Numbered from the stretch's first letter, positions 52,028 through 63,003 are shown. The stretch: 64,000 nt of DNA from Janibacter cremeus (GCF_013409205.1 NZ_JACCAE010000001.1:992001-1056000); one strand, 5' to 3'. Made by a program: numbers and translations. The notes: generated by a model from the letters alone, not told the origin.

Positions 52028-53215
52028 TCAGTCCCCTGCGACCTCCAGGGCCCGCGCGATCGGTACACCGGCGCGGTAGGCCAGGTGCAGGTGGTTCGGG
52101 GCCTGGAGGACGGCCAGGTCGGCACGCGCGCCGATCTCGATGCGGCCGATGTCCTCGCGACGCAGGGCACGCGCACCACCGCGGGTCGCGGCGACGACTG
52201 CCTCGCTGGGTGTCATCCCCATCTCCCGTACGGCGAGGGCGATCATGAAGGGCATCGAGCTGCTGAAGCAGGTGCCCGGGTTGCAGTCGCTGGCGATGGC
52301 GACCGATACCCCGGCGTCCAGGAGGGCCCGCGCGTCGGGGTAGGGCGACTTCGTCGAGAACTCCACACCGGGCAGCAGGGTGGCGGTGGTCGTCGCGGCG
52401 CTGTCCACGAGCGCGTCGACGTCGGCGTCCGACAGGTACGTGCAGTGGTCGACACTCGCCGCACCCATCTCGCAGGCGAGCCGGACCCCGGGACCGTGGT
52501 CGATCTGGTTGCCGTGCACCCGCAGCTCCAGTCCGGCGTCGCGACCGGCGGCCAGGACCCGACGCGACTCCTCACCGGTGAAGGCATGGGGTGAGGCCGG
52601 CTCGCAGAACACGTCGATCCAGCGCGCGTGCGGTGCGCACGCCTGCAGCATCTCGCCGACGACGAGGTCGACGTAGCCGTCACGGTCCTCGCGCATCTCG
52701 GGCGGGACGAAGTGGGCTCCCAGGTAGGTCACCTCGTCGGTGACCTCGGCGGCCAACTGCAGGGCGCGGACCTCGTGCTCGACGGCGAGTCCGTAGCCGG
52801 ACTTCACCTCGACCGTCGTCGTCCCCTGGGCGCGCATCTCGGCGACCCGCGCCTGCAGTGCTGCTCGAAGCCGCTCGTCGCCGGCCGCCCGGGTAGCCGC
52901 GACGGTCACGCCGATCCCGCCACCGTCGTAGCGCTGCCCCGCCATCCGTGCGGCGAACTCCGCGGAGCGGTCCCCGTCGAAGACGAGGTGCGCATGGCTG
53001 TCGACGAACCCGGGGAGCACGCACCGCCCCCCGACGTCGAGGACCTCGTCCGCGGCCGGCGCCGAGGACGCCGGACCGACCCAGACGATGGTGCCCGGAC
53101 CCGGCCCGGTCCCCTCGACGACGACGGCCTGGCCGGACCGGGCGCCGATGCCCCCTTCGCCCGTGCCGTCGCAGGTGACGAGCTCGCCGATGTCGGTGAT
53201 GAGGGTGCTGGTCAT
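52028..53215 (-). CDS. hutI: Imidazolonepropionase
   Basis: 395 aa amidohydrolase that opens imidazolone propionate to formiminoglutamate, third step of histidine breakdown. Metal site [12 protein letters not shown] (about 72-83), then [16 protein letters not shown] and the late [13 protein letters not shown]. The start overlaps the hutF stop (ATGA). Last gene of the hut operon. Confidence 0.95.
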   Translation of the reverse strand: MTSTLITDIGELVTCDGTGEGGIGARSGQAVVVEGTGPGPGTIVWVGPASSAPAADEVLDVGGRCVLPGFVDSHAHLVFDGDRSAEFAARMAGQRYDGGGIGVTVAATRAAGDERLRAALQARVAEMRAQGTTTVEVKSGYGLAVEHEVRALQLAAEVTDEVTYLGAHFVPPEMREDRDGYVDLVVGEMLQACAPHARWIDVFCEPASPHAFTGEESRRVLAAGRDAGLELRVHGNQIDHGPGVRLACEMGAASVDHCTYLSDADVDALVDSAATTTATLLPGVEFSTKSPYPDARALLDAGVSVAIASDCNPGTCFSSSMPFMIALAVREMGMTPSEAVVAATRGGARALRREDIGRIEIGARADLAVLQAPNHLHLAYRAGVPIARALEVAGD

Positions 53216-54594
53216 GGGGTCGATCCTCCCGTGTCGTTCGTTGCCTGCCCGCTCCACGGTGCCAGTCCGCGCTGCAGCAGGGCAGCCACGTCGCCCAGGC
53301 GGTGCATCCCTTCGGCGACGACGTGCTCGCCCGCGACGACGACGTCGGTGACGTCCGTGGCCGAGGCGGTCAGGGGCACCTGCTCCGGTGCCGAGCCGAT
53401 GGTCCGCACGCTGTCGGTGCGCACGGCGACGAAGTCCGCGAGCGCCCCCTGCGCGATCCGTCCGCCGTCCCAGCCGAGGCAGGCGTACCCCTCGTACGTG
53501 GCCGACGCGAGCAGCTCTGCAGGAGTGAAGCGCCCACGCTCGAGGCTGCGCAGGCGCTCGTGGCCTTCGAGCCCCTGCAGCTCGGCGAAGGGGTCGATGG
53601 TCACGTGCTGGTCGGTTCCCAGGCAGAGTCGTGCCCCGACGTCGAGCAGCTCGCGCGCCGGCCCGATCCCATCACCCAGGTCGCGCTCGGTCATCGGGCA
53701 GAAGGCCGCGAAGGCCCGCGCCCGCCCCAGACCGGCGATGTCCTCCTCGGACAGGTGCGTCGCGTGCACGGCGGTGAAGCGTGAGTCGACCAGCCCGGCT
53801 CGTGACAGCAGTTGCACGGGCGTGCACCCGTGCACCGCCTGCGTGGCCTCGACCTCGCCGACCTGCTCGGACACGTGCGCGTGCAGCACGTCGATGCCGT
53901 GGGCGTCCAGGGCCTGGCGCACAGCGGCCAGGTCGTCGGCGGGCACGGCCCGCACCGAGTGCACCGCTGCGCCAACGCGCGCGGTCCCGGTCTCGACGCG
54001 ATCAGCGAAAGCCCTTGCGGCCCAGGCCTGCACGCTCCCGTCGCCGTATCGCTGCTGCAGGGCGTCCAGCGATCGGTAGCCGTGCGCGTCGAGTCCTCCG
54101 GTGAGGTAGATGGTGTCGAGCAACGTCAGCCGGATTCCCGCCTCGGCCGCGGCGGTGACGACGGCCTCACGCATGGCATCGTGTTCGTAGGGCGTCCCGC
54201 CCGGCGCGTGGTGGACGTAGTGGAACTCCCCGACGACGGTGAACCCGGCGAGCACCATCTCCGCGAAGACCGCCCTCGCCAGGTCGAGGTAGCGCTCCGG
54301 TGTCAGCGTCGCGGCGACCTCGTACATCCGCTCGCGCCAGGTCCAAAAGCTGCCGCCATCGCCATGGGTGCGTCCACGCAGCGCCCGATGGAAGGCATGG
54401 CTGTGCGCATTGGCCAGCCCGGGCAGGAGCAGCCCCGGCAGGCGCACATCCGTCTGCGCGGGCTCGATGTCCGGCTCGACGGCGTGGATCCGGCCTGCCT
54501 TCGTGGTGATCCGCACCTGCGCGCGGATGCCCTCCGGCAGCATGGCGAAGGGGGCGTGCCAGCTGGTCGTCCCAGCTGCGGTCACCGCGCTCAT
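53212..54594 (-). CDS. hutF: Formimidoylglutamate deiminase
   Basis: 460 aa amidohydrolase converting formiminoglutamate to N-formylglutamate and ammonia. The metal site is [18 protein letters not shown] (about 58-75), then [13 protein letters not shown] and [13 protein letters not shown] (late Asp). Its presence sets the five-step route and demands a deformylase downstream. ATG 54594 overlaps the stop of the M20 gene. Confidence 0.92.
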   Translation of the reverse strand: MSAVTAAGTTSWHAPFAMLPEGIRAQVRITTKAGRIHAVEPDIEPAQTDVRLPGLLLPGLANAHSHAFHRALRGRTHGDGGSFWTWRERMYEVAATLTPERYLDLARAVFAEMVLAGFTVVGEFHYVHHAPGGTPYEHDAMREAVVTAAAEAGIRLTLLDTIYLTGGLDAHGYRSLDALQQRYGDGSVQAWAARAFADRVETGTARVGAAVHSVRAVPADDLAAVRQALDAHGIDVLHAHVSEQVGEVEATQAVHGCTPVQLLSRAGLVDSRFTAVHATHLSEEDIAGLGRARAFAAFCPMTERDLGDGIGPARELLDVGARLCLGTDQHVTIDPFAELQGLEGHERLRSLERGRFTPAELLASATYEGYACLGWDGGRIAQGALADFVAVRTDSVRTIGSAPEQVPLTASATDVTDVVVAGEHVVAEGMHRLGDVAALLQRGLAPWSGQATNDTGGSTP

Positions 54595-55874
54595 GGCTCC
54601 ACCGCGACCAGGTCCTCGAGCACGCACGTGAGCGCATCGACGCCGGTGTGGCAGTCGGCCTCCTCGGCGAACTCCTGCGGGCTGTGCGAGATCCCGGTCG
54701 GGTTGCGCACGAAGAGCATCGCTGAGGGCACGCCCGCTGCGGCGAGCACGCCCGCGTCGTGGCCGGCGCCCGTCGACAGCAGCGGCACGTCCTGCCCACC
54801 GCGCACGGCGGCGTGGACCCGCGAGGTGAGATCGGCGGTGAAGGGGGTGTCGTCCGTCCAGGACTGCTCGGCGACCTGACCGCCCAGGTCGGCCACGCGC
54901 GAGGAGACCTCGGTGACCGTCGCCCGGACCGCGGAGGTGTCCGCGCCGCGCGCGTCGAGCCACAGCCGTACGTGGCTGGCGATGGCGTTGATGCCGTTCG
55001 GGGTGGCCTCGAGCCGTCCGACGGTGGCGACGCACCCGTAGCGCTCCGCCGCGGCCCGCACCGCGAGGGTCACCTCGGCCGCGAGCAGCATCGCGTCGCT
55101 GCGGTCGGCGATCGCGGTCGTGCCCGCGTGGTTGGCCGTGCCGGGCAGGTCGATGCGCCACCGGCCGTGCGGGTGGATCGAGGCGCCCACGGCGACGGCA
55201 CCGCCCCAGGCATCGACACCCGCTGACGCCTCGTCCAGTCGCAGCCGGGCCAGACGACCTGGGTCACCGAGCGCCTGTCCCTGCTCGACGTGCAGCTCGA
55301 CGAAGGCACCGATCCGGCGCAGCATGTCCTCGTCCGCGCCGTACTCACCCGGGTCGCGCCCGCTCGCGCGCAGGGCGTCGGCCATGGACACCCCGTCGAC
55401 GTCGGTCAGGCCAAGAGCCCGCTCGGCAGTCATGGCACCGCTGAGGACGCGCGACCCGGCGCAGGCGACGCCGAACCGTGCCCCCTCCTCGTCGACGAAG
55501 TTGGCGACCGCCAACGGACGGGCCGGTCTCACCCCCTTCGCGCGCAGGGCGTCCACGGCAGCGAAGCCGGAGACGACACCCAACGGGCCGTCGAAGGCAC
55601 CGCCGTCGGGCACCGAGTCCAGGTGGCTGCCGGTGACGACGCCACCCTGCCCGGTCGCGGTGACGTGCGCGTCCACGTCACCCCACCAGGCGAACTGGTT
55701 GCCCACGCGGTCCTCGAGGACGTCGAGTCCACGGGCGTGCGCCTGAGCGACGAACCACTCCCGCAGCGTGGCGTCCTCGCGGGTCCAGGCGTACCGGCGG
55801 TACCCACCGGTCCGGCCGTCACGACCGACGGGATCCAGGTCGGCCCACATCGAGGCGAAGGGGGATCCCGCCAT
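54591..55874 (-). CDS. M20 allantoate amidohydrolase-like enzyme in the hut operon
   Basis: 427 aa zinc hydrolase. Metal-binding stretches: TGSHLDSVPDGGAFDGPLGV (about 80-99), FVDEEGARFGVACAGSR (about 125-141) and ELHVEQGQAL (about 192-201). The family acts on allantoate or N-carbamoyl amino acids. Wedged between hutU and hutF, it most likely hydrolyses N-formylglutamate in place of HutG, which I do not see. ATG 55874 lies 2 nt after the hutU stop. Confidence 0.8.
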   Translation of the reverse strand: MAGSPFASMWADLDPVGRDGRTGGYRRYAWTREDATLREWFVAQAHARGLDVLEDRVGNQFAWWGDVDAHVTATGQGGVVTGSHLDSVPDGGAFDGPLGVVSGFAAVDALRAKGVRPARPLAVANFVDEEGARFGVACAGSRVLSGAMTAERALGLTDVDGVSMADALRASGRDPGEYGADEDMLRRIGAFVELHVEQGQALGDPGRLARLRLDEASAGVDAWGGAVAVGASIHPHGRWRIDLPGTANHAGTTAIADRSDAMLLAAEVTLAVRAAAERYGCVATVGRLEATPNGINAIASHVRLWLDARGADTSAVRATVTEVSSRVADLGGQVAEQSWTDDTPFTADLTSRVHAAVRGGQDVPLLSTGAGHDAGVLAAAGVPSAMLFVRNPTGISHSPQEFAEEADCHTGVDALTCVLEDLVAVEP

Positions 55875-55876
55875 GG

Positions 55877-57565
55877 TCAGGCCCCGCCCCCGTCGCGGAT
55901 GGTCGGTTTCATCGGCACACGCACACCACGCTCCTGCGCGACGTCCGCGGCCCGCGAGTATCCGGCGTCGACGTGCCGCAGCACGCCCATGCCGGGGTCG
56001 TTGGTCAGCAGGCGCTCGAGCTTCTGCGCCGCGAGGTCGGTGCCGTCGGCGAGACCGACCTGGCCGGCGTGGATGGAGCGGCCCATGCCGACGCCGCCAC
56101 CGTGGTGCAGCGACACCCAGGTCGCGCCCGAGGAGGTCGCGGTCAGCGCGTTGAGCAGTGGCCAGTCGGCGACGGCGTCGGTGCCGTCGAGCATGCCCTC
56201 GGTCTCCCGGTAGGGCGAGGCGACGGAGCCGGAGTCGAGGTGGTCGCGACCGATGACGATCGGCGCCGTGACCTTGCCATCACGCACGAGCTCGTTGAAG
56301 AGCATCCCGGCCCGGTGCCGCTCGCCGTAGCCGAGCCAGCAGATGCGCGCGGGCAACCCCTCGAACTCCACGTGCTCGGCCGCGGCGTCCAGCCACGAGT
56401 GCAGGTGCGTGTTGTCGGGGAAGAGCTCCTTGAGCGCCTCGTCGGTGACCCTGATGTCCTCCGGGTCGCCGGACAGCGCCACCCAGCGGAAGGGGCCCAT
56501 ACCTTCGCAGAAGAGCGGGCGGATGTACGCCGGGACGAAGCCGGGGAACTCGAAGGCCCGGGTGTAGCCCGCATGCCGGGCCTCGTCGCGGATGCTGTTG
56601 CCGTAGTCGAAGACCTCGGCGCCCTCATCCTGGAACTCGACCATCGCGCTCACCTGGGCGGCCATCGCCTCGCGGGCCTTCTTGGTGAAGCCGTCCTCGT
56701 CCGCCTCGGCCTCGCGCTTCCAGTCCTCGAGAGCGATCTCGGCGGGCAGGTAGCTCAGCGGGTCGTGCGCGCTCGTCTGGTCGGTGACGACGTCGATCTC
56801 GACCTCACCGGCGCGGTGACGCCGCAGGATCTCGGGGAAGACCTCGGCGGCATTGCCGACGAGACCGACGGACAGGGCGCGCTCCTCCCCCTTCGCCGCC
56901 ACGACCTGGGCCAGGGCGTCGTCGAGGTCCGTGGTCACCTCGTCGAGGTAGCGCTTGGACTGTCGACGCTCCAGACGGGTCTCGTCGACGTCGACGACGA
57001 TGCAGGCACCGCCGTTGAGGGTGACGGCGAGCGGCTGCGCGCCGCCCATGCCACCGCAGCCACCGGTGAGGGTGATGGTGCCGGCGAGCGTGCCGCCGAA
57101 CCGCTTGCGGGCGACCGCGGCGAAGGTCTCGTAGGTGCCCTGGAGGATGCCCTGGGTCGCGATGTAGATCCACGACCCAGCCGTCATCTGGCCATACATC
57201 ATCAGGCCCTCGGCCTCGAGCTTGCGGAAGTGCGGCCAGTTGGCCCAGTCACCGACGAGATTGGAGTTGGCGATGAGCACGCGCGGAGCCCACTCGTGGG
57301 TGCGCAGGACACCGACCGGCTTGCCCGACTGCACCAGGAGGGTCTCGTCGGACTCGAGGTCCGTGAGCACCTTCACGATCGCGTCGAAGGCCTCCCAGGA
57401 CCGGGCCGCGCGACCGGTGCCGCCGTAGACGACGAGGTCGTCGGGGCGCTCGGCCACCTCGGGGTCGAGGTTGTTCTGCAGCATGCGCAGCGGGGCCTCG
57501 GTCTGCCAGCTCTTGGCGGTGATCTCGGTGCCGCGCGGGGCGCGGACCAGGCGGGCTCCGTCCAT
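55877..57565 (-). CDS. hutU: Urocanate hydratase
   Basis: 562 aa, full length. It hydrates urocanate to imidazolone propionate with tightly bound NAD. Landmarks: [20 protein letters not shown] (about 31-50), [20 protein letters not shown] (about 119-138), the NAD loop [18 protein letters not shown] (about 161-178) and [17 protein letters not shown] 57565 has GAAGGAG 8 nt upstream, which overlaps an upstream GTG at 57574, so that GTG is rejected. Confidence 0.96.
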   Translation of the reverse strand: MDGARLVRAPRGTEITAKSWQTEAPLRMLQNNLDPEVAERPDDLVVYGGTGRAARSWEAFDAIVKVLTDLESDETLLVQSGKPVGVLRTHEWAPRVLIANSNLVGDWANWPHFRKLEAEGLMMYGQMTAGSWIYIATQGILQGTYETFAAVARKRFGGTLAGTITLTGGCGGMGGAQPLAVTLNGGACIVVDVDETRLERRQSKRYLDEVTTDLDDALAQVVAAKGEERALSVGLVGNAAEVFPEILRRHRAGEVEIDVVTDQTSAHDPLSYLPAEIALEDWKREAEADEDGFTKKAREAMAAQVSAMVEFQDEGAEVFDYGNSIRDEARHAGYTRAFEFPGFVPAYIRPLFCEGMGPFRWVALSGDPEDIRVTDEALKELFPDNTHLHSWLDAAAEHVEFEGLPARICWLGYGERHRAGMLFNELVRDGKVTAPIVIGRDHLDSGSVASPYRETEGMLDGTDAVADWPLLNALTATSSGATWVSLHHGGGVGMGRSIHAGQVGLADGTDLAAQKLERLLTNDPGMGVLRHVDAGYSRAADVAQERGVRVPMKPTIRDGGGA

Positions 57566-57607
57566 GGGGCTCACTCCTTCGTGATGGTTGGTGAGGTCAG
57601 TGCCGAG

Positions 57608-59167
57608 TTAGTTCAAGGAACCGGTCGCCGACTCGGCGGCGGCGACGACGGTGCGGTCCACGATGGCGCCGTGGACGGCCGCCAGCTCGGGCGCCAGGAC
57701 GCGGTCCGGACCGGGGGCGACGTCCCCGCGCTCGGCAAGAGCCGCGATGACGGCCCCCGTGGCCGGAGCAGGGCGAAGGGGGGCCCGCAGCGCGATCCCC
57801 CGTGCTGCGGTGTAGAGCTCGATCCCGACGACCCGGGAGAGCGCGTCGACGCTGCGGCGCAGTTTGCGGCCGGCGCCCCAACCCATCGACACGTGGTCCT
57901 CCTGCATCGCACTGCTGGGGATGGAGTCGACGCTCGCCGGGGCGGCCAGGCGCTTCATCTCGCTGACCATGCCGGCGGCGGTGTACTGGGCGATCATCAG
58001 CCCGGAGTCGACGCCCGGGTCGTGCGCCAGGAAGGGCGGAAGGCCGTGGTTGCGGGCCGGGTCGAGGAATCGGTCGGTGCGCCGCTCGCTCATGCTCGCG
58101 ACGTCGGCGGCGACGATCGCGAGGAAGTCCAGGACGTAGGCGAGCGGAGCGCCGTGGAAGTTGCCGTTGGACTCCACCCGACCATCGAGGGTGACGACCG
58201 GGTTGTCGATGGCAGCAGCGAGCTCCTGCGCGGCGACGGTCGCGGCGTACTCGACGGTGTCCCGGGCACCGCCGTGCACCTGCGGGGAGCAGCGAAGGGA
58301 GTACGCGTCCTGGACGCGGGTGCAGGCCTGCGGATCGCGGTGGCTCTCCCGGATCGGGCTGTCGGCGAGGACCTTGCGCATGTTCTCCGCAGCACGGGCT
58401 TGGCCGGGGTGCGGGCGCAAGGCCTGCAGGTCCGCGGCGAAGACGTCATCGGTGCCGAGCAGGCCCTCGATGCTCATCGCGGCGGAGATGTCGGCGGTGG
58501 TCAGCAGCGTGCGCAGGTCGTCGATGGCCAGGCACAGCATCCCGAGCATGCCGTCGGTGCCGTTGATCAGGGCCAGGCCCTCCTTCTCGAGGAGCTCGAC
58601 CGGCGCGAGGCCAGCGCTCGAGAGTGCCTGCGCGGCGTCGACCACGTCACCGCCGGCGACGCGGACGCTGCCCTCACCCATCAGGACGAGCGCGCAGTGG
58701 CTCAGCGGCGACAGGTCACCCGAGCACCCCAGGGAGCCGAACTCGTGGACGACGGGGTTGATCCGCTCGGTCAGCAGGGCGAGGTAGAGGCGCAGGGTGT
58801 CCTCGCGGATGCCGGTGCGGCCGGTGGCCAGGGTCTGGATGCGCAGCAGCATCAGCGCGCGCACGACCTCCTCCTCGACCTCGGGCCCGCTGCCCGCGGC
58901 GTGGCTGCGCACGAGCGAGCGCTGCAGCTGCGCGCGCTTCTCGTGCGGAATGTGCTTGGTCGCCAGCGCACCGAACCCGGTGGACACGCCGTAGTGCGCC
59001 ACGGTGTCCTCGGCCAGACCCTCGACGATCGCCCGCGCGGCCCGGACCCGCTCCCAGGCGGCATCGCTGATGGCCACCGGCGCCCGGTGGCGGGCAACCG
59101 CCACGACCTCCTCGACGGTCAAGGGCCGGTCGCCGATGGTCACGGTGCTCTGGTTCTGCGTCGTCAT
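57608..59167 (-). CDS. hutH: Histidine ammonia-lyase
   Basis: 519 aa. It removes ammonia from histidine to give urocanate. The MIO triad is Cys-Ser-Gly in GSLGCSGDLSPLSHCAL (about 143-159) instead of the commoner Ala-Ser-Gly, a variant seen in actinobacterial enzymes. YGVSTGFGALA and SPQVHGGARDTVEY are intact. The start at ATG 59167 lies downstream of a TAACGT -10 and an inverted repeat operator. First gene of the hut operon. Confidence 0.96.
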   Translation of the reverse strand: MTTQNQSTVTIGDRPLTVEEVVAVARHRAPVAISDAAWERVRAARAIVEGLAEDTVAHYGVSTGFGALATKHIPHEKRAQLQRSLVRSHAAGSGPEVEEEVVRALMLLRIQTLATGRTGIREDTLRLYLALLTERINPVVHEFGSLGCSGDLSPLSHCALVLMGEGSVRVAGGDVVDAAQALSSAGLAPVELLEKEGLALINGTDGMLGMLCLAIDDLRTLLTTADISAAMSIEGLLGTDDVFAADLQALRPHPGQARAAENMRKVLADSPIRESHRDPQACTRVQDAYSLRCSPQVHGGARDTVEYAATVAAQELAAAIDNPVVTLDGRVESNGNFHGAPLAYVLDFLAIVAADVASMSERRTDRFLDPARNHGLPPFLAHDPGVDSGLMIAQYTAAGMVSEMKRLAAPASVDSIPSSAMQEDHVSMGWGAGRKLRRSVDALSRVVGIELYTAARGIALRAPLRPAPATGAVIAALAERGDVAPGPDRVLAPELAAVHGAIVDRTVVAAAESATGSLN

Positions 59168-59213
59168 GTCCCCATGCAACCCGCTGAGCAGGCCGTGCGG
59201 GACCACACCGGAG

Positions 59214-59219
59214 ACGTTA
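59214..59219 (-). promoter_or_regulatory. -10 box of the hut operon
   Basis: Minus-strand TAACGT about 46 nt before the hutH start. The inverted repeat immediately upstream covers the -35 region. Confidence 0.45.
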
Positions 59220-59220
59220 G

Positions 59221-59238
59221 TGTCTGGAATGCGAGACA
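59221..59238. promoter_or_regulatory. Probable IclR-type operator of the hut operon
   Basis: tgtctggaatgcgagaca: 5-bp arms TGTCT/AGACA with an 8-bp centre, between divergent hutH and iclR and directly against the hutH -10 box. Confidence 0.6.
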
Positions 59239-59285
59239 ATGCTCCCTTGGTCGCCGCGGGTGAAGGAAGGGGATGGCCCTTGGCG

Positions 59286-59339
59286 CACAGTCCGCACGAC
59301 CGGGTGCACCGCTCGCCCAGGTGCACGGTGCGGACTGTG
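59286..59339. repeat. Structured palindrome family 2, copy 2
   Basis: 54 bp with perfect 12-bp arms (cacagtccgcac and complement). Arm bases differ from the 24086 copy, but both sides changed together. It lies 84 nt upstream of the iclR start, so it is not simply a terminator. Confidence 0.8.
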
Positions 59340-59422
59340 GCCTGAGTCGGGCCAAACCCCTCCCTTCGCCCGCTTCACGGCACCGCACCCGAACGCCCGA
59401 ACGCAACGAAGGAGGACCGTTC

Positions 59423-60163
59423 ATGGCCAACGCAACGGCGGCGGGTCACGCCCTTCGTGCCCTGACGCACCTGGCCAGTCGCGCCGAGCCGGTCCCTGCA
59501 GCGCACCTGGCGCGGGCGCTCGGGCTGCCGCGCAGCTCGACGTACCACCTGCTCACGGTGCTCGTGGAGCACGGCTACGTCGTGCACTACGCGGAGGACC
59601 GTGCCTACGGCCTGGGGTCGGCGGTGCACGAGCTCGGTGCCGGGTACCAACGGCAGGACCCGCTGCAGCGGCTCGCCCGACCGCACGTCGAGCGCCTCGT
59701 CGACACCACGACGCACAACGCCCACCTGGCAGTGCTCACCGGCCGTGACGTGCTGTACGTCATCGAGGAGCGCGCCGCCGGCCGCCCGTCGCTGGTGACC
59801 GACGTCGGGGTGCGCCTGCCGGCCACGCTCACCGCGAGCGGTCTGGCCGTGCTGGCCGCCCTTCCCCGACGCCAGGTGACGGCGCTCTACCCCTCGGCCG
59901 CGGTGATGGTCGATGGCGGACCGGAGACCCCCTCGGCGCTGCGGCGTGAGCTCGTCACGACGCGGGCGCGCGGGTACGCACTCGAGGTGGGCAGCATTCA
60001 GCCGGAGCTGTCGTCGGTGGCCTCCGCCGTACGCGACCGCGATCGTCACCCCGTCGCCGCGGTCGCGATCACGTTCCGCAACGAGGAGATCGATCAGGTG
60101 GCCCAGGCCGAACTCGCCTCGGCCACCCAGAGGGTGGCCGAGGCGATCGGCTCGAGGCTGTGA
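59423..60163 (+). CDS. IclR family regulator, probable hut repressor
   Basis: 246 aa. N-terminal winged helix (about 3-62): AAHLARALGLPRSSTYHLLTV with VVHYAEDRAYGLG as wing. The effector domain follows, with HNAHLAVLTGRDVLYVIEE and LTASGLAVLAALP. AAGGAGGA precedes ATG 59423. Divergence from hutH points to control by histidine or urocanate, inferred from position. Confidence 0.87.
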   Translation: MANATAAGHALRALTHLASRAEPVPAAHLARALGLPRSSTYHLLTVLVEHGYVVHYAEDRAYGLGSAVHELGAGYQRQDPLQRLARPHVERLVDTTTHNAHLAVLTGRDVLYVIEERAAGRPSLVTDVGVRLPATLTASGLAVLAALPRRQVTALYPSAAVMVDGGPETPSALRRELVTTRARGYALEVGSIQPELSSVASAVRDRDRHPVAAVAITFRNEEIDQVAQAELASATQRVAEAIGSRL

Positions 60164-60173
60164 CCCGGGGGCG

Positions 60174-61898
60174 TCAGCCCTTGATCTCCGGGAACATGTC
60201 GTCGCGCCACTCGCGACCGTCCCCGTACACCTCCACGTCGTCGGCGCCGGTGGCCAGGCCCTCCTCGCGATGCCGCAGCTCGACCCGCCGGATCTTGCCG
60301 GAGATCGTCTTGGGCAGCTCAGCGAACTCCAGACGGCGCACCCGCTGCCACGGAGCGAGGTGCTCGCGGGCGTGGGCGAGGATCGCCCTGGCGCTCTCCT
60401 CGTCGGGCTCGTGGCCGGGGGCCAGCATGATGTAGGCCTTCGGCACGGCCAGGCGCACCTCGTCCGGGGCCGGCACGACCGCGGCCTCGGCGACGGCAGG
60501 GTGCTCGATGAGCACCGACTCCACCTCGAAGGGCGAGACCTTGTAGTCGCTGGCCTTGAAGACGTCGTCGGTCCGCCCGATGTAGGTGATGTAGCCGTCC
60601 TCGTCACGGGAGGCGACGTCGCCGGTGTGGTAGAAACCGCCCTTCGTCGCCTCGGCGTTGCGCTCCTCGTCCCCGAGGTAGCCCTTCATGAGGGAGACGG
60701 GCCGCCGAGCGAGGTCGATGCAGATCTCGCCCTCGCCGACGCCATCGACCACCGCGTCCGACATCGGGTCGACCAGCACGATCGGGTAGCCCGGCAACGG
60801 CTGGCCCATCGACCCGGGGACGACCTTGGTGCCGGGGACGTTGCCGACGGCCGCCGTCATCTCGGTCTGCCCGTACCCGTCGCGCAGTGGCAGGCCCCAG
60901 TGCCTGTCCACCTGGGAGATCACCTCGGGGTTGAGTGGCTCACCGGCCCCGATGACCTCGCGCAGCGCCTTCGGACGACCCGCGGAGAGGTCGGCGTTGA
61001 TGAGCATGCGCCACACGGTGGGCGGGGCGCAGAACGTCGTGACCTCACGCTCGACGAGCTGCTGCAGCAACGCCGACGCGTCGAAGCGGGCGTAGTTGTA
61101 GACGAAGATCGTCGCCTCGGCGATCCACGGCGCGAAGAAGTTGGACCACGCGTGCTTGGCCCAACCCGGGCTGGAGATGTTCAGGTGCACGTCCCCGGGC
61201 TGCAGACCGAGCCAGTAGGCCGTCGTCAGGTGCCCCACCGGGTAGGAGGCCTGGGTGTGCTCGACCAGCTTGGGCCGGGAGGTGGTCCCCGAGGTGAAGT
61301 AGTAGAGCAGCGGGTCACCCGGGGTGGTGCCCGGGTGCTCGGCGGGCGGGGCGTCGCTCTCCTGCGCGGAGCGGATGTCGGACCAGCCTTCGGCATCTCC
61401 GACGCTGATCCGGCCGTACTCTCCGGGGACGTCCGCGAAGGTGGCGGCATCGCCCGCGTTGGCGATGACGAAGGTCGCACCGCCGCGGGTGATCCGGTCG
61501 GTCAGATCGGCCGGCCCGGCTGCGGTGGTCGTCGGCATGACGATGGCCCCGAGCTTCATCAGACCGAGCATGGTCTCCCAGAGCTCGAGCTGGTTGCCGA
61601 GCATCACGATCACCGGGTCGCCCTTCGTCACCCCCTGCCCGGCGAGCCAAGCGGCGACCCGGTCGGAGCGGACGGCCATCTCGTCGAAGGTGACCTCGAC
61701 GGACGAGCCGTCCTCCTCGACGAGGACCAGAGCCGGGCGACGGCTGCCCCGGGCGACGGCGTCGAACCAGTCGACGGCCCAGTTGAACTGCTCCCCCACG
61801 TCGGGGAAGACGAACTGCTCCCGCGCCTCACCTGCCCGACCACGCAGGTCGAGCAGGTGGTCACGGGCCTGACGGTAACGATCGGTTGCGAGGCTCAT
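60174..61898 (-). CDS. AMP-dependent acyl-CoA synthetase
   Basis: 574 aa ANL-family ligase. Phosphate loop YYFTSGTTSRPKLVEHT (about 198-214), adenine motif DGYGQTEMTAAVG (about 336-348), GGFYHTGDVASRDEDGY and the catalytic lysine in PKTISGKIRRVELR (about 536-549). The layout is closest to acetyl/medium-chain acyl-CoA synthetases. It ends 10 nt from the convergent iclR gene. The acyl substrate is unknown. Confidence 0.88.
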   Translation of the reverse strand: MSLATDRYRQARDHLLDLRGRAGEAREQFVFPDVGEQFNWAVDWFDAVARGSRRPALVLVEEDGSSVEVTFDEMAVRSDRVAAWLAGQGVTKGDPVIVMLGNQLELWETMLGLMKLGAIVMPTTTAAGPADLTDRITRGGATFVIANAGDAATFADVPGEYGRISVGDAEGWSDIRSAQESDAPPAEHPGTTPGDPLLYYFTSGTTSRPKLVEHTQASYPVGHLTTAYWLGLQPGDVHLNISSPGWAKHAWSNFFAPWIAEATIFVYNYARFDASALLQQLVEREVTTFCAPPTVWRMLINADLSAGRPKALREVIGAGEPLNPEVISQVDRHWGLPLRDGYGQTEMTAAVGNVPGTKVVPGSMGQPLPGYPIVLVDPMSDAVVDGVGEGEICIDLARRPVSLMKGYLGDEERNAEATKGGFYHTGDVASRDEDGYITYIGRTDDVFKASDYKVSPFEVESVLIEHPAVAEAAVVPAPDEVRLAVPKAYIMLAPGHEPDEESARAILAHAREHLAPWQRVRRLEFAELPKTISGKIRRVELRHREEGLATGADDVEVYGDGREWRDDMFPEIKG

Positions 61899-61937
61899 GG
61901 ACCCAACATCTCACGGACGTGAGCGAGGGCACATCCC

Positions 61938-62990
61938 CTAGTGCAACTGCCCGGCGTCCTCGGTCGATGCCGCGTCGTGCTTCATCTTGTCGTCCATGCC
62001 GGCCGACTTGAGGTCCTTGCGCAGCTCCTTCGGCAACGAGAAGATCAGCGACTCCTCGGCCGCCCTCACCGCAGTGACGTCGGCGTACCCGCGCTCGGCG
62101 AGGTAGTCCAGGACACCGCGCACGAGGATCTCGGGGACCGAGGCGCCGGAGGTGACACCGACGGTACGTACTCCCTCGAGCCATGCCTCGTCGATCTCGT
62201 CCGCGTAGTCGACGAGGTGCCCGTCCTGGGCCCCGTGGTCGATGGCGACCTCGACGAGGCGCACGGAGTTGGAGGAGTTGCGCGAGCCGACGACGAGCAT
62301 GAGGTCGCAGTCCGGGGACATCTGCTTCACCGCCAACTGGCGGTTCTGGGTGGCGTAGCAGATGTCGTCGCTCGGCGGGTCCTGCAGCGCGGGGAACTTC
62401 TCCCGCAACCGGCGGACGGTCTCCATCGTCTCGTCGACCGAGAGCGTCGTCTGGGAGAGCCAGACGACCTTGTCCGGGTTGCGGACCTCGACATTGGCCA
62501 CGTCGTCGGGGCTCTCGACGAGGGTGATGTTCTCGGGGGCCTCACCGGAGGTCCCGATGACCTCCTCGTGGCCCTCGTGGCCGATGAGCAGGATGTCGTA
62601 GTCGCCATCGGCGAAGCGGACCGCCTCGCGGTGCACCTTGGTCACCAGCGGGCAGGTCGCGTCGATGGTCTTCAGGCTCAGGGCCTTGGCCTCGTCGTGG
62701 ACGACGGGCGCGACGCCGTGGGCAGAGAAGACGACGGTGGCGCCCTCGGGGACCTCGTCGGTCTCCTCGACGAATACGGCGCCACGCTTCTCCAGCGTGG
62801 TCACGACGTGCTTGTTGTGGACGATCTCCTTGCGCACGTAGACCGGCGGGCCGTAGAGCTCGAGAGCTCGCTCCACGGAGACGACGGCGCGGTCGACTCC
62901 GGCGCAGTACCCGCGGGGGGCGGCCAGCAGCACTCGCTTGGTGCTCTGCCCGGCGTCGGAGGCGGCGGACGTGGATGCACTGGTGGTCAT
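61938..62990 (-). CDS. ispH: 4-hydroxy-3-methylbut-2-enyl diphosphate reductase
   Basis: 350 aa iron-sulfur enzyme, last step of the MEP isoprenoid pathway. Cluster cysteines are in [13 protein letters not shown] (about 22), [14 protein letters not shown] (about 114) and the late [10 protein letters not shown] (about 206). [10 protein letters not shown] and [11 protein letters not shown] are substrate loops. ATG 62990 follows TACCAT by 7 nt; ATG 62999 would overlap that box and add three residues. Divergent from xseA. Confidence 0.95.
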   Translation of the reverse strand: MTTSASTSAASDAGQSTKRVLLAAPRGYCAGVDRAVVSVERALELYGPPVYVRKEIVHNKHVVTTLEKRGAVFVEETDEVPEGATVVFSAHGVAPVVHDEAKALSLKTIDATCPLVTKVHREAVRFADGDYDILLIGHEGHEEVIGTSGEAPENITLVESPDDVANVEVRNPDKVVWLSQTTLSVDETMETVRRLREKFPALQDPPSDDICYATQNRQLAVKQMSPDCDLMLVVGSRNSSNSVRLVEVAIDHGAQDGHLVDYADEIDEAWLEGVRTVGVTSGASVPEILVRGVLDYLAERGYADVTAVRAAEESLIFSLPKELRKDLKSAGMDDKMKHDAASTEDAGQLH

Positions 62991-62997
62991 GTCAGCC

Positions 62998-63003
62998 ATG
63001 GTA
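62998..63003 (-). promoter_or_regulatory. -10 box of ispH
   Basis: Minus-strand TACCAT, 7 nt, ATG 62990. It overlaps the alternative ATG 62999. Confidence 0.4.

Noticed and set aside
55973..59263. A 1096-codon plus-strand frame across hutU and hutH
   Set aside because: It is the antisense shadow of two well-conserved enzymes in very GC-rich DNA; composition is the usual antisense Arg/Gly/Val bias.
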